Assembly (NCBI GenBank): GCA_964017195.1
Contig: OZ024890.1
Location: forward strand, 17,822,201-17,886,200
DNA from: Siderastrea radians
Lineage: Eukaryota; Cnidaria; Anthozoa; Scleractinia; Rhizangiidae
Direction of reading: 5' to 3'
Length of the DNA stretch: 64,000 nt
Shown here one piece after another: positions 1 to 11,653 of this stretch. The stretch's first letter is position 1. Each line of letters opens with the position of its first letter. The position numbers were made by a program, and so were the translations under genes. The notes under the pieces are model-generated. The model saw only the letters and a list, made by a program, of their open reading frames with translations. It had not been told where the DNA came from and ran no database searches.

Positions 1-2
1 GT

Positions 3-152
3 GGAGCATCTGTCAGTGGGAAGTGCGCATGCGGGATAACCAACTCATGTGCAGATCCCAAATGTGGTTGTAACTGTCATGCGAATGACTATGTGTGGCG
101 TAAAGACAGCGGTCTCCTCACTGACATAGTTTTCCATCTCACATGCCTTTGA
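3..152 (+). pseudogene. fibrinogen-like (FBG) domain fragment at window edge
   Basis: Frame 3 reads the C-terminal part of the FBG-like module seen intact at 20925-21655 (GASVSGKCACG, then the C-x-C-rich stretch, then DSGLLTD). Homology stops near base 125 and the frame closes at 150-152, without the usual HLPVKQLRFGD tail. The remaining sequence joins the DIRS-like retroelement. This is a broken copy; its 5' part lies outside the window. Confidence 0.8.
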
Positions 153-733
153 AAGAGTTTGTCTTCAACTCCAGCATTAGCTGCTGCGGTATCACCCCAT
201 ACCCTTAACAATTGTGTGCTAAAAGGCCAAATATAAGACACAATATTATATTATATTATTACACTAGAATAACTTTACAGGTCTATTGACAGAAACAAGC
301 TTATGTCCAGACTTACATTTCGATAACGCTCTGAAAACATAATGATCTGGGGCAACGGGCAAACATTCAACCTCAGACATATAATGCCTCAAAATCATAA
401 CAGGACAAATGTCCTTACTTAAGCCTTCAGAAATTACTGAATACTGCGCTAACTTTTCTAAGTTGATCAGTTTTACTTCTTTTACTATTTATCGCTTCAT
501 AACCAGTATGAAAATGAATATCGTCATACCTAACATGGAAAACTTTGAAAAACCCAGAATAAGCGAGAACAAAAATACAGACATTTCTCAGTTCAAGCAA
601 AATTTCTAAATTTTTCTCATCAGATCTAGAGAAACAGGATCTTTCCTCTTCACTAAACGTTTTCCATTCAGCCTTTTGGCAGCTTCCCTCACTGCATGAA
701 TATTTGGACTATCAGTGGGGGATTGTAAGCCCG

Positions 734-1036
734 CTAAACTATGGGCCCACTGAAAAACATAAATATCATGTCTACTGAGCTATGCGATTGAGTAGTGTCC
801 ATCAAATACTGAAGGTATAGAGCAACATGTTCCGGCTTGGCAGGAAAGGGCCTGAATTTCATCTCTGGTACTTGCAAAGCTCTTTCACCTGAGGAATGCC
901 CTCCTGTACGCATCTGTGGTCCAGCGGCTCTGGAAGCAATCACTGGTGTCTCTCGGCTTAGACGCCAAAGCTCTTTAGGATGGATCTTGCAAATAGCCAT
1001 AGGACGATCAAATACCATGGCTGAACACATCTTCAC
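734..1036 (-). pseudogene. tyrosine recombinase (YR) N-terminal part, DIRS-type
   Basis: The 100-aa frame carries the core-binding portion FPAKPEHVALYLQYLMDTTQ typical of DIRS recombinases. Downstream on the same strand, in shifted frames, are HAVREAAKRLNGKRL (about 690-650), a HTGYEA..SKTDQ stretch (about 520-450) and CPV..LRHYMSE (about 410-370). These follow the order of the family. The frame is broken repeatedly, so no active enzyme is expected. Confidence 0.65.
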
Positions 1037-1363
1037 TAAAAAATAATAAACTGAAAGAAAACGTACAAAAGGAAGAACAAGAAAAAGAGAAAATTAGTAT
1101 CAACTTCTCAAAACAGAAAAGTGAAAAACGACGCTTCATACGGACAGTCCGGAATTCACTAACACACAAAATTACAAACTGCACCACTGGACGATGGTAA
1201 TGGCAACAAAAGTCTGAAAATTAAACCTCCAGCTAAAAAGCTTTCAAACACAGTCATAAACTCACAAATATACCATCCCCGGGGGATTCCCAAAATGCCA
1301 CATGAATGGGCCCGTTACAAAACGAATCATCCGGCTTTAACATCTCAAAACATATGCAGCGAC

Positions 1364-1507
1364 AAATTTCCGCCGAGGAAGACTCCTACACTTCCACCAA
1401 GGAAGGCTCGTAAACTTCCACCAAGGAAATCCCGTAAACTTCCGCCTAGGAAGTCCTGTAAGCTTCCGCCGAGGAAATGTCATAAACGTCCGCCGAGGAA
1501 GTCACAA
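1364..1507 (+). repeat. 24-bp tandem repeat, about six units
   Basis: Units of the type AAACTTCCGCCGAGGAAGTC plus four variable bases repeat at 24-bp spacing with a few substitutions. Translated on the plus strand they give (K/R)LPPRKSR octapeptides inside a 75-aa open frame at 1295-1522, with no sign it is a gene. The array lies between the RT and YR remnants of the DIRS-like element. Confidence 0.75.
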
Positions 1508-1891
1508 ACCAATGCCCACTAATTGGCACAAATATAGGCTCCAGAGCCCTAATGAATATCATATAAGCCAATAACATACGGGCCTCCGAAAGCTATGCCC
1601 TTCAAAGGGGAAAACACACCAGCACCAATATGCATATCTAGTGACAAAAACCTACCTAAACTCCCTTGAAGTGGCAAACGGAAAAACTAAGGCCTGGCAA
1701 GTAATTAAGTACAGAAACTCAGCTAGGAATTACGCTTCAAATTATCAAAATCAATGTAAAGTGCAAGACATAAAACTCGAAAGCCTAGTTGCAAACAGCT
1801 TATTTTTGCTCTTCCCTTCAAGGACAGGTCCGGCCTACTAGGAAGCAACAACCAATCTCTACAGATGAATTAAAATGAAGCTAAATGAACA

Positions 1892-2200
1892 TCATCGTTG
1901 CATAAAAAAATCCAAAAAACACGCTGATTTCCACAGAGGAACAATCAGTGTTCCAACAGCTCTACAATCGCGCATGTGACTCAACACTTTGCCTATAACC
2001 GCTATAGGAGGCACTAGCCAATTGTTGTCGGAGGAACAATCTTGAGAGAAAGCGTCTACTGCTTTAGACCCTGGTTGTAGAAATCTTGAAATTAAACCTG
2101 GGCAATTTGGTATTATATAACAATACGAAAAACTGCCTATGATGTGAGGACCCCAAAGACCAACCAGGTGAGAAAACACATCGTCGTGAACAGAATACAA
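1892..2200 (-). pseudogene. RT/RNase H C-terminal remnant, DIRS-type
   Basis: A 102-aa frame contains the order SRFLQPGSKAVDAFSQD, NNWLVPPIAVIGKVLSHMRDC, GTLIVPLWKSACF. This matches the end of the RNase H region in cnidarian DIRS-like polyproteins, where recruitment of RNase H strand motifs is followed by the recombinase. The RT catalytic part (upstream, 2201-2850) is not open in any frame. Family assignment rests on recognition of these motifs only. Confidence 0.6.
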
Positions 2201-2852
2201 ATCGAAATCTGTAATCTTACTGAAAATGTCTACCTTAGAGTTCTAATCTCGCGGGATCCAAACAGTTTCCGGTTGACTGATGACGAAGAAAGCTCTCGTA
2301 ACTCATCAATCATACTGCCAACTTGAACGATTCTCACAACATTATGACTATCAGTATTCCAACAAGCTCTATTGTCAGAAAAAATGGATTACAAAAGCTA
2401 CAAACGCAAACTTAACTGCAGCTAGCTCCCTCCACGTAGAGCACTTTGAGACTCGGCAAGACTCCAGTTTCTACGGAAAATTGTAACAGAACCTTGAGTC
2501 AAAGGCGGTGCAACCAGTAGACGATGCATCTGAAAAAAATAACCTTCGAGAGAAAGATTCACGGTAGAAGGCCAAAACAAGACCCCATTTAGAGCGCGTT
2601 AGTTATTTCTCCAAACCAAAAGCTCTATTTTAGCTTGATTGTTCAAATACACAACAGGAGTTCAGCACGAAGTACGAGAATTGATAACGTGATGCAAATA
2701 ACGAGTCATAACTTGGGTAATATTTTCGCAACTGGACCTCAAAGAAATTAGCTGCCCAATTATCAAGCTTCTAAACAAGAATGAATGCAGACACCTCGAA
2801 ATTAGCACAGACCTCATTCAAATCAAGAGAAAATTTCTCCCTTCAAGAATCA

Positions 2853-3463
2853 CTAGCAAGATGAAACCGCAATGGGTGTCAATAACGTAACCAATCCATG
2901 AAAAAATACTTTTAGGCTCTCAATCTGACTTGTCTTGATCGACCTGAAAGCCGATTTACTGGCCGAGGCTTTAACAGCTTTCTCTGCTCCTTCTTCCGCA
3001 CAGCGAATTTTCTTGTCATCTTGTTCGTCATCACCCAGCTCGTGCTGTACATACTCGTTCATGGTTTTCCATCCAAAAAGGGGACTTACAGTCGTCCAAG
3101 CAATCCTGGATTATATTGGAATTCATTCCCCTAACGATTGAAGGACTTCGGCTCCTCTTGTTTTATCTTCTTGATTTCTCGTAGCTGGTCCATGGCAGCT
3201 TCTGTATGGGAACATTTAAGGTTCTCCACCGATTGAGAAACCAAAAGGGAAATCTGCGACATCAGTTGCTTATTATTTTCAGCGAAAGACTTGCCAATGA
3301 AGACTTCGACCTCTTTCGGGGTGGACATATCGAGCGCACGTGGAAGGGTCAAAAGAAAACTAGAACGAACTGAAAAAAAGGAACTCAACAGGAGAAGACT
3401 GACTGACGTAGAATGACAAAATATCTCCCGCCAAAAGCCTAAATAGTCCAGGTCACATGACAA
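2853..3463 (-). pseudogene. gag-like ORF of the DIRS-type element, with internal stops
   Basis: Starting near 3373 the frame gives MSTPKEVEVFIGKSFAENN and continues to EAAMDQLREIKKIKQEEPKSFNR. A TAG then interrupts the expected KGNE.QY motif (GNEFQYN follows directly). A second piece at 3062-2853 (VQHELGDDEQDDKKI, EGAEKAVKASASKS) continues the same protein in another frame. The coiled, charged composition is typical of these gag-like proteins. Confidence 0.55.
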
Positions 3464-4386
3464 GACCCGAGCCTCTCAATCGTGCCGTCAGAATATTAAT
3501 TTCTGACTAATTCGTTCCCAGGTCACTCAACCGTCAGAAATTACATTTTGTGAAAGTCATTTATTATGACGTTTTGGATGAGTAGGTGACGAGTGGTCAC
3601 GAGTAGCCTGTAATGTTTCTGGTGGCAACAAGCTAAATTATTTAATTTTTCTCAAGAAGGTTTGGTGTTGTGTTGTTGTTGTTCCAAGACTGATATTACG
3701 TTGTAAATAAACCAAAAAATAGCGAAATCTTTTATTGAAGCACAAAAAAATAGCCAATCTAAAAGGGTATGCTGAAAGGGTGCTACTTATCATCCAAGAA
3801 GACAAGTAATGAATGTGAGTACCACTTAACGATGTTTATCAAGCATTAACAAAGAGTCGTCAAGAGACATGTGAAGTCATTAGGGCCTGAATTGCCTAGT
3901 CAGTTGTTTGGGTATTTCCACTTCGCAAATCATACAGGGAAAGCGGAAAACAGATTGAGATGTAGGCGACTTTTCGTAATCTTTTGAATTGCATAAAACC
4001 GACGGTATGTTTGATTTCACTTTTTTATGACATTATGACTTCGCTTCTATTTGTCTAGTATTAAAGATTATGTAAACATCCCAATGGCGTGCTGATTCAT
4101 AACAAGACTAGGCAGAATGAAGTATAACACACAACAACATCTGACTTCTTTCTCTGTTTCTTATCGACGTATCGTATTTAACACCATTTAGCATACCTCT
4201 TGACCATCCCCCGAATAAATGAACGCACCCGAATGACACTCTCCCAGAAGAGGCTCTCGGAAGATAACTGAAGAGGGGCGATTATTTGCAATATATTGCG
4301 AGGTCACACTGATGACCATCCAACTTTGTTTTCGCTTATGGCCTGGACCATTCTGATTAAACATTTCCATTGATGAATACGGCAAC
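3464..4386. repeat. duplicated 3' flank of an FBG gene unit
   Basis: No gene seen. From about 3545 the sequence is collinear with the flank downstream of the intact FBG exon (21664 onward) and, more weakly, with 25860-26000. Shared landmarks include AAGTCATTTATTA, GGTGACGAGTGGTCACGAGT-like and TGCTGATTCATAACAAGACT (4091-4110 and 22410-22429). This copy lacks the SINE (22064-22325) and two further inserts found in the other copy, so it serves as the empty-site reference. Confidence 0.7.
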
Positions 4387-4390
4387 TTAA

Positions 4391-4945
4391 GAGGCAATGT
4401 CCACTAAGACCGAGCAAAATCGCAAATATGTGGCACATGATGAAAAATCAAAATTCTCCGTTTTTCGCCCAGAGATACTTTATGGTAGCTCTAGAAACGT
4501 GGTGGCATTTTTTGTTAAGAAACTATTTTTAAAGCTCCAAAAAATTAAAAAACCGTTACCGCACTACGTGTCTCTACAAACACCCCGAATAAAGGCGAAT
4601 CATACCTTCTCGTAAAATTCGCTCTGTTGAATTCGCGTCATGGAAAAATTCTGTTTTGAGCTGAGAAAGTTGCTGTTGAAGAGTTTACAAGTAATTTGAG
4701 TCAAATTATACTTTTGTGGATTAATTTTGAAGGTCATGGCAGGCTGCTGAAAATCACTAAAATTCGCTTGCTTTGAATTCTCAATTTGGCACAGTTTTTC
4801 AAGAGAAAGTTTCCCTCCCCGGTAAAACACTTGAAATTCAGAATTCTTGAAAGAGGAAATGCCGTTCTTAAAGCAGGTTTAAAAATCAGTTTCGGGCTTT
4901 TTATCAGCGCCGAGTACACGCTCTCAAAATCCCGATAATTACAAC
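4391..4945 (+). repeat. left terminal inverted repeat of foldback copy 1
   Basis: Pairs imperfectly with 8440-9003 in inverse orientation. Shared blocks include GTGGCACATGATGAAAAAT-like, CCTTCTCGTAAA, CAATTTGGCACAGTTTTTCA and CGGGCTTTTTATCAGCGCCG. Divergence is higher than between the right repeat and copy 2, so this arm is older or has decayed faster. Confidence 0.65.
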
Positions 4946-5657
4946 ATTAACACGTCAACAATTGGCACATACGTCCCACCAACTGACTGAAAATGTAGAG
5001 ATTTCTTCTATTTTGGTTGGTATTCGGTTGTAATCCACAGCGGAAAGGTTATGTCTAGCTCGTATCGCGTATTGGCAATCAACCCAAATGACCTATTTCC
5101 ATCGCCCTCCTTTTGTTAAAATCAAGAACCTTCAGGAATAAAATGATTTTGCCTTATTTGAACTTCAAAACAGTTTTCTCCTATAAGACTTCTTTTCTTG
5201 ATCTGTATTCGTTGCAAAATTTCTTGCCGAAAGCTTTATACAAGCCTGTTTAGTTTGAGTCACGCAACAAAATGTCACGCACTTGATTTTACCTGACGTC
5301 GGGCTTGACCTGCACAGGAAACAAAAAACAAAAAACAAGCAAGCAAAAAACAAACAAACAAAAACAAAGCAATGAGAACTTTGAAAACCTGTGGACCCAA
5401 GGACCGATTACCGCCAACTGCTGCTTATAAGTCTTGGGCTTATACAACTTTGTAAGGGGTTTTGGGTGGGCTTATAAACGGAACGGAACCGTCCTTTTCT
5501 TTCTTTACAAGCTTGTGAAACTATTTTATGGCAAACCTAGCGGATTGCACTTTTATACATGAAACTCAAAATTAAGTTGAGTTTGAAACTCAACTCATGT
5601 TGAAACTCATCATGACAAGGAGTCTTAATGTTCAGGGCTCTTTGTCGCTTTCCGCCT

Positions 5658-5935
5658 GATCTTCTTAGCAGTGCAGGTGGCGAAGGTGGAGAGCCATCCT
5701 TGTGACGAATGGCTAACGCTCGAAACGTCAGCTTTCAATCTCTTCACGGTGGCTCAATTTACCTTATCAACTCAGTTGATAAATCCAAAATTTTGTGTTT
5801 CGCTTCCCCACCGATGCAGCACCACAGTTTCTCTAGAAACTAACTCCCTTGTTTGTCAGGTGACAGTTGGTTGTGCGATATTTCTCCGCCTTCTCACGGT
5901 TGAGGAGAACGAGCTCGGTTTCGCTTAGAGCACTG
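5658..5935 (+). repeat. Penelope-like terminal sequence with hammerhead-ribozyme-like motif
   Basis: The block begins TGATCTTCTTAGCAGTGCAG and contains GTGACGAATGGCTAACGCTC directly followed by GAAACGTC. It then continues through CACGGTGGCTCAATTTACC and a GATGCAGCACCACAGTTTCT stretch. It recurs inverted at 52361-52633. The middle matches the hammerhead layout (CUGANGA core, short stem, GAAAC, GUC), except that core C3 reads G here. Similar blocks terminate Penelope-like elements, from my recollection of cnidarian repeats. Confidence 0.4.
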
Positions 5936-6198
5936 CTATGGACGGTAGACCATCAGATGACAGAGCCTTAGATTTCAGCGCAGATATTGGTCTTATAGGT
6001 CCCACGCCATATGCTCTTCATACACGGACGGATTCCTTCTTTAGAAAACTGTATATTCGAGAGCATCCTCACACCATCGATCTTCCAAGTGGCAACTAAA
6101 AGGCTTGAAATGGACGCGCACCGGATGACACTTAGGGATGGTTCTCCACCGGGATCTTGATGTCGTGTCCGGAGTTTAGGAGGATAAATGTATCCGAC

Positions 6199-6384
6199 TT
6201 AGTCTCCGCTGGCCTTGCGGTCACAGGCTCCCTTAAGCTTCCTTCCATGGGGAGGGAAGGGAGCCAGGAGTTTGAACACCACGCCCAGCTCTGCTCCAAG
6301 TACTCCTGCCCAATCTATGGTGGCACTGCAGGCCCTGCAGTGGTAGCAGCCAGCGCTGTCTTGCCGGAAGCTGACTGTCTTCAA
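6199..6384 (-). pseudogene. degraded transposase-like ORF fragment
   Basis: The 61-aa frame has the order SFRQDSAGCYHCRA then FPPHG..KGACDRK. It resembles the DNAGCYHS...GGKGACDRKAA signature of a DDE-like protein family common in cnidarian and fish repeats. The same frame is present in the inverted copy at 51839-52102. Both are short and lack flanking domains. It may be the last trace of the transposase, but I cannot name the family with certainty. Confidence 0.35.
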
Positions 6385-8439
6385 GGCTGGTATGGTAGTG
6401 TTAATCTGCTAAATGACGTCTGCCATCACAGCGAGGAATGCACGAAAGTGAGAATGAGACAAAAGTGTTCTTTCTTACCAGAGCCCACTTGAAGGAAGAC
6501 ACCAATGTGTTGCAAAATAGCTTTGGACTCCGACTTACCAATTCCACTGTCTGCTTTTCTCATTTTCCCGTTCGAGGCATACTTAGACAGCCCTGGTAGA
6601 ACTCAACATGACCAACGTCGATTACTTCCCTCTGCGCTATTCCCAGACAGGAGCGATGGGCTGGGCAAATGGTCCATGCTAAGAATACTAATTAAAAATA
6701 CTATTGCGCATGCTAAAAGAAAATCAGCGAAGTTCAACTTCTGAGTGGATGCCGCTGATTCCAACACTGCAAGTGTGACCCGAAAAGTCTTTTTTTGCAA
6801 CTGGAACAGCAACTGCTTGTTCATATCGTTTGTAAGAGGTGCAAACGCCTGCAACTAGTTTCTGAAAAGAATAAGTGACCTCTATTCGCAGCCAATGGTT
6901 TGATTGGCTATTGTACTCGGTGACAGGGGTCCTGACTGCGAGAACTCCAAAGAACCTATCCTTTTACAGTAGCGCAATATAGAGGAAGCGCTCAACAACT
7001 ACTGCGTGTTAAATCTGGCGTTTTCCTTTTTTTTTTTCTTTTTTTTTAACGAAAATTATCAGTTTTTGAACATTTACTCAAAGCCAAACCGCACTAGACA
7101 TTTTGTCTAGTTTCCAATAATGTCGCACCTGAAATCCTCACACGCCTGATTTCCAACAAGAAAATTATTTCCGCAAATGGCAGCTTGCTTTTTCGACGCA
7201 ACACTGGTGGCTTGCAAAAAACATTGAAATCCTTCACCATGAAATTAATTAGACTGTGGGAAAAATATCCTAAATTGCATTCACGCTAGGGAATATTCGC
7301 GTCTTGAAAAGTCGAACTCTGCAGGAAGATATAAAAAAAATTATATCGATGTTTGCTATTTAAGACTATGATCAGAAGCTAACACTTTCTGCTTCTAGTG
7401 AACACGTGACAATTTTTTCTCTCGCCAGAGCGTCACAAAATGTACATCTATGTAATCTGCAACTTGTTTTGCACAGGTCAGAATTGTGTGCTGAATAGTC
7501 CCGTCATATGTAGTATCACTCTATTTTACTAGTCGAAAGATTTTTCAGGCATAACTTCGGCGGTGTAACATGACACCAAACAGGAGGACGGAATGTGAGT
7601 AAACAAACGCAGTAATGTAGTCAAGAGCTACGCATTCTGAAAACTCACGATTATAGAGAAAAGTGAACTTAAATTTTTCAGGGAACTTGTAAAAAACAAA
7701 TGGATGCCTTCTTTGTTAACCTTCGATATGCTTTAGTTTAAATCATGGAAAAAAAATTCAGCTATCTCTGCGGTTTGTTTTTACTTTGAGGTTAGTCCGG
7801 CATCATATTTTATTAACCATGTCCGGCATCTGGGATGAAAAAGGGAAACGGTCATTCCGGTTGAATTGCTGAAACAAAAGCCATCACTATTTATATCGCC
7901 TTCTATCTTGTACAATTTCCTTCATAGCTTAAGTTATTTCAGGCGTCCTAATCTTTCGATTTTTCCCCCATTTTTGCAAACCCATCACCAAAACCTATCC
8001 TGTGACTTGACCAGAACCCGTTGCGTGACAGACAAATTTAGTTAAATCAGACCACAATAACAGTGCGGTTTCTGAGATAAATGTGGAGATCACTGCAAAG
8101 TTATTTAGTTTCTTCAGGGGATTAACACTAAGAGATTTTAAAAATACATTTGCCATTCGTTAAGGGATGTGAATGTGATGGCGGAGTCGTTATTCATTAG
8201 TTGAAAGTCAATCTGGAGAAACGAGGAGATAACGGTCCATTCCACGCGTCAAGATGGCCCTTGGACAGTACACCTAAAACTTGACAAAACCTGGCATTTA
8301 GACAAACTCTTATACAAGGTGAGCTAGATATGACCTTTATCCTGTACTTTTCATCCAAATACCAAAGGAAACAAGGAAAAAATTCCAAGTTTTCGGCTAT
8401 TCGGTCGGAGGCACGAGCCTATTGTTTGTATTGGTTGAC

Positions 8440-9003
8440 AGGTTAATGTTGTCATTATCGGGATTTTGAGAGCGTTCGTACTCGGCGCTGATAAAAAGCC
8501 CGAAACTAATTTTTAAACCTGATTTTAGAATGGTATTTCGTCTTTCAGGAATTCTGAATTTCAAGTGATTTGGTGTTTTACCGGGGAGGAAAACTTTCTC
8601 TTGAAAAACTGTGCCAAATTGAGAATTCAAAGCAAGCGACTTTTAGCGATTTTCAGCAGCTCGCCATGACCTTGAAAATTAATTCACAGATCTAAAACAG
8701 GGCTCAAATACTTCATACACACTTCAAAAGCAAACTTCCACGCTTAAAATTGGGGCTTTCTGGGGTGCGAATCAAACAGAGCGAAGTTTACGAGAAGGTA
8801 TAATAAACGTTTATTTCGCGTGTTTACAGGTCTGGACACGTGTGGCGTAAACGTGTTAATTTTTTTTTCGGGCTTTAAGAATTTCAAGAAAAAAATTCCA
8901 CCACGTTTCTTAGATTACCATAGGGTATCCGTGGAAAATTTATGAGGGAATTTTATTTTTCATCGTGTGCCACTACTCGCTCGATGTTAGTGGACATCCC
9001 CTC
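8440..9003 (-). repeat. right terminal inverted repeat of foldback copy 1
   Basis: The reverse complement matches 4391-4945 within the same element and, more closely, 49382-49990 of copy 2. The conserved 77-aa open frame (8630-8397 minus, 49755-49988 plus) reflects sequence conservation of the repeat, not a recognisable protein. Confidence 0.65.
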
Positions 9004-9007
9004 TTAA

Positions 9008-9925
9008 ACGCCTATGAACACTCTCTTGAATGATTCGAAATTATTCTGAAGCATGTTGAATGATGATGGGTGAGGTTGAATCCGTTTGACCAGAGCCCGT
9101 TATGGCTGCATATACATACAACACAAGGGACAGTTCCGTTCTGTTAAATCTTTCATCTGCTGTTCACATTGTTTTTATATGATTTTTTTTTTATATATTC
9201 TCTTTCATTTAACATCCTTTAGTTAACATAAATCCTTCATGATGAATCCTTCATGAACAATTTTTAACAAAATAGAAGTCCGGTGAGCGCGCGGATATTA
9301 GGAAACTTAAGAAACCACGACGGCGACGACAACGGAGACCTCACAAAATAAGAAGTTTAAATAACCAAAAAAATGGCCATGCAACTGCGTTAATATACAT
9401 TCTGGTGCACTTTGCCATGCTCTGAAAAATAACACGTCCACACGAAAACGCATCGAAATTTTTCAATCCACAGGAAATCGGTAACCATTTGCGGATACTT
9501 TAAGCTTTTTTTCTCTATTGTTCTTGTTTTTGGCTGTCTGTTTGTTTGCTTGTTTGTTTGTTTGCTTGCTTTTCTTTTCTTTTTTTCCTTTTTTTTTTTT
9601 TTTTGGTCACCGAGTCCGAGGTTGTGACGTTAGCGTTTGCGAAAATGTACGTTTACCTGTCCACGCAAGAATACTTAAACGATCACGTTTTTGACTGATA
9701 TCCATTTTGGAGAGCTGTCTCGAAAAAGTGCTTTTACGATGGCCATTTCAGTCGTTTTCGTGTAGAAGGAAGACCTAAACGCACAAAAAAAAACATACGT
9801 TTTCGTGTGGACGGAACTTAAGGTTTTATAGAGAACGGGAACCCATGAATCGGTGAATTTTCCTTGGCTCTACCTGAATTTGAGTGCCGTTCGTACGAAT
9901 TTAGTTCCAGGACAGTTCGGCCATA
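9008..9925. other. intergenic stretch with simple repeats and a possible MITE
   Basis: No gene seen. CGTCCACACGAAAACGCATC near 9435 and ACGTTTTCGTGTGGACGG near 9797 form an inverted pair about 380 bp apart, which suggests a small MITE. A TTTG/TTGC-rich and poly-T tract lies at about 9536-9604. Confidence 0.5.
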
Positions 9926-10333
9926 GTAGCGAAAGCTGTTGAGGAATGTCTGACTCCCACCCAGTTTGCTTACAGGCAGGGGGGTAACTGTACGAACGCA
10001 TTAATATCTATTCAACATCATGTTTATAAATATTTGGATAATCAAGAATGTAAGGCAGTTCGTATCCTCACTATGGATTTTAGCAAAGCTTTCGATTCAG
10101 TTAACCACAGTTAACTCTCTGCAAAACTTAAGCAGCTACCGCTAAAGCCCTACATAGTTAACTGGTACCACAGTTTTTTGCATGAACGACAATAGCGTGT
10201 TTCATCTGGTAACCATGTTTATACTTAGCAGGCAGTCAACAAGGGAACGACTCAGGGAAGTGTTAGCGGCCCTTACCTCTTTAATGTTTTTCTTAATGAT
10301 TTAAATCTTTTCATAATGATGTTCCTGCACTTT
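9926..10333 (+). pseudogene. non-LTR retrotransposon RT, 5' segment (split by insertion)
   Basis: Frame 9926 onward reads an RT core of the CR1/L2-like type: [20 protein letters not shown], then [13 protein letters not shown] (motif A, D-F-S-K-A-F-D). Stops follow, then [19 protein letters not shown] (motif B) and HNDVPA. The frame stops at 10333 where the foldback element enters. The YADD motif C resumes at 15030. Several stops show the LINE was already dead or has decayed since. Confidence 0.8.
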
Positions 10334-10337
10334 TTAA

Positions 10338-11653
10338 GTGGCTGTCTCCCTAAGAACCTCATAGCCCAAATTGGTCACAGAATAGGCTTCCTTCAAATCT
10401 TGTATGTGAATTGCACTTTGTCTGGGTACTTTAAAAACACTTTTCGTTTGGGCTCTTAATGCTTTCTTCGACAGTTTACAAGGGGGGTCCCCTGGTGGAC
10501 AAAAATGGACATTTTATTGGTACAAAAATGCCAATTTTCAATAGCTTTGGTAACTCCTCACAACACTTAAAATTTGATGCAGGACAAAATTCTACTGTTG
10601 GTTGATAGGTACAACTCTTCTTTATCCTACAGTGTTACTGACATTTCCATGTAGTTGTTTTGAGCAGTTAAAACAGTTCCTTTTAACAACCCAATTTAAC
10701 AGCTTTTAAAAAAGTAGGGAAAATGGGTAAACAAAAATACATGTTAACTAAAAGTGAGACCTTGTCTAGCAAATTCCTTTCAGTCATGGAAAGTTAAAGA
10801 CTTGGCCTTAATTATAATAAAATAAAATCGTGCGGCCAGACGGTTTAAAGAACGTGGCGCCGCTTTGAAACACCAGTATTTCTAAATTATGCAAATTATG
10901 AACCACAACCTATGCGTGGAATTTAAGAGTAAATGTGATGCGAGCAATGCTCCCTTACATCATGAAAACACGAAAATAGTTTCAAACTACAGCAGGACAC
11001 AAATGTAAACTGGCAACATTTCGCATATAGCTTTAATTAAAATGTACAGCATTCAAGTAGCTCATTAACTATGCTCAATTCACAAGATAAACAAGTTATG
11101 AAGTACATGCCACTCAATGATTGCTAATTGCGCTTTACAAAATAACCTTGATCTAGAACTATTAATCTGAGAATAATCAATAAAAGCAAGTCATATTGAG
11201 TATATCACAGCCTGTGTTTTGCAAACTTATTTAGCGAACACTTAGTGCCTTGCAAAACAATGAAATCAACGAAGGGCATCTTGTTCTGTTTACATTTGCA
11301 CCCATTACCTCAATTTTCTGTAATCTTTGAGATCATCTTAGAAGCGTCAAACAGTCGGTTTTTGAGAAAATTCTTCGTTCAACAACCTTCAATTACAACA
11401 AGCTTTCCATGCATTTAGTTCTCTCGTGTTGTATTATTCTGGCAGTAGCCGCTGACCAGTTACTAATGTCAACAACAACACCGGGTACTGCTCCATTTTG
11501 CACTCGCGTTTTGGCTCTTAGCTATCTAAGATTTGAATTCATGATCCTTCACCAATTAATAGTGAATTTATTTGAAAAAAAGGGTTGGAGCTCATGGGGA
11601 GAAGAAACAAATTTTTGTCCTTAATTTAATCTGCAAGCACACAACCACAATGA
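10338..11653 (+). repeat. left 1.3-kb terminal inverted repeat
   Basis: Pairs with 13703-15025. Landmarks include CAAGGGGGGTCCCCTGGTGG, GTGCGGCCAGACGGTTTAAA and GCAAGCACACAACCACA near the inner end. Differences between arms are single substitutions and small gaps, consistent with fairly recent insertion. Confidence 0.85.

Larger units (their letters stand above)
300..3463 (-). mobile_element. decayed DIRS-type (tyrosine recombinase) retroelement
   Basis: On the minus strand three blocks lie in the expected DIRS order. A gag-like block with AEAAMDQLREIKKIKQEEP-type sequence is at about 3463-2850. An RT/RNase H C-terminal block (PGSKAVDAFSQD, NNWLVPP, GTLIVPLWKSACF) is at about 2200-1892. A tyrosine recombinase block is at about 1036-300 (PEHVALYLQYLMDTTQS, then NIHAVREAAKRLNGKRLV, then a SKTDQ and CPV region). 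Stops and frame changes interrupt all of them, so it is inactive. I did not identify split or inverted terminal repeats. Confidence 0.7.
4391..9003. mobile_element. TTAA-flanked foldback DNA transposon, copy 1
   Basis: TTAA at 4387-4390 and at 9004-9007 bounds a 4.6-kb unit. Its ends are inverted copies: 4391-4945 reads the same way as the reverse complement of 8440-9003 (GAGG...ATGTCCACTAA at both tips). Segment 5658-9003 is repeated in inverse orientation at 49382-52633. TTAA target sites are characteristic of piggyBac-type elements, so a non-autonomous relative is likely. No intact transposase is present. Confidence 0.65.

Noticed and set aside
1295..1522. 75-aa ORF of KLPPRKSR repeats as an antimicrobial or structural gene
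   Set aside because: It is the plus-strand reading of a 24-bp tandem repeat between remnants of a DIRS-like element, with no start context or flanking signals.
5671..5928. 85-aa ORF conserved at 52361-52618
   Set aside because: Conservation follows from the transposon duplication; the block matches a repeat end, not a protein domain.
8397..8630. 77-aa ORF conserved at 49755-49988
   Set aside because: It lies in the terminal inverted repeat and is also degraded at 4790-4960; no domain, and changes are not biased to silent sites as far as I can judge.
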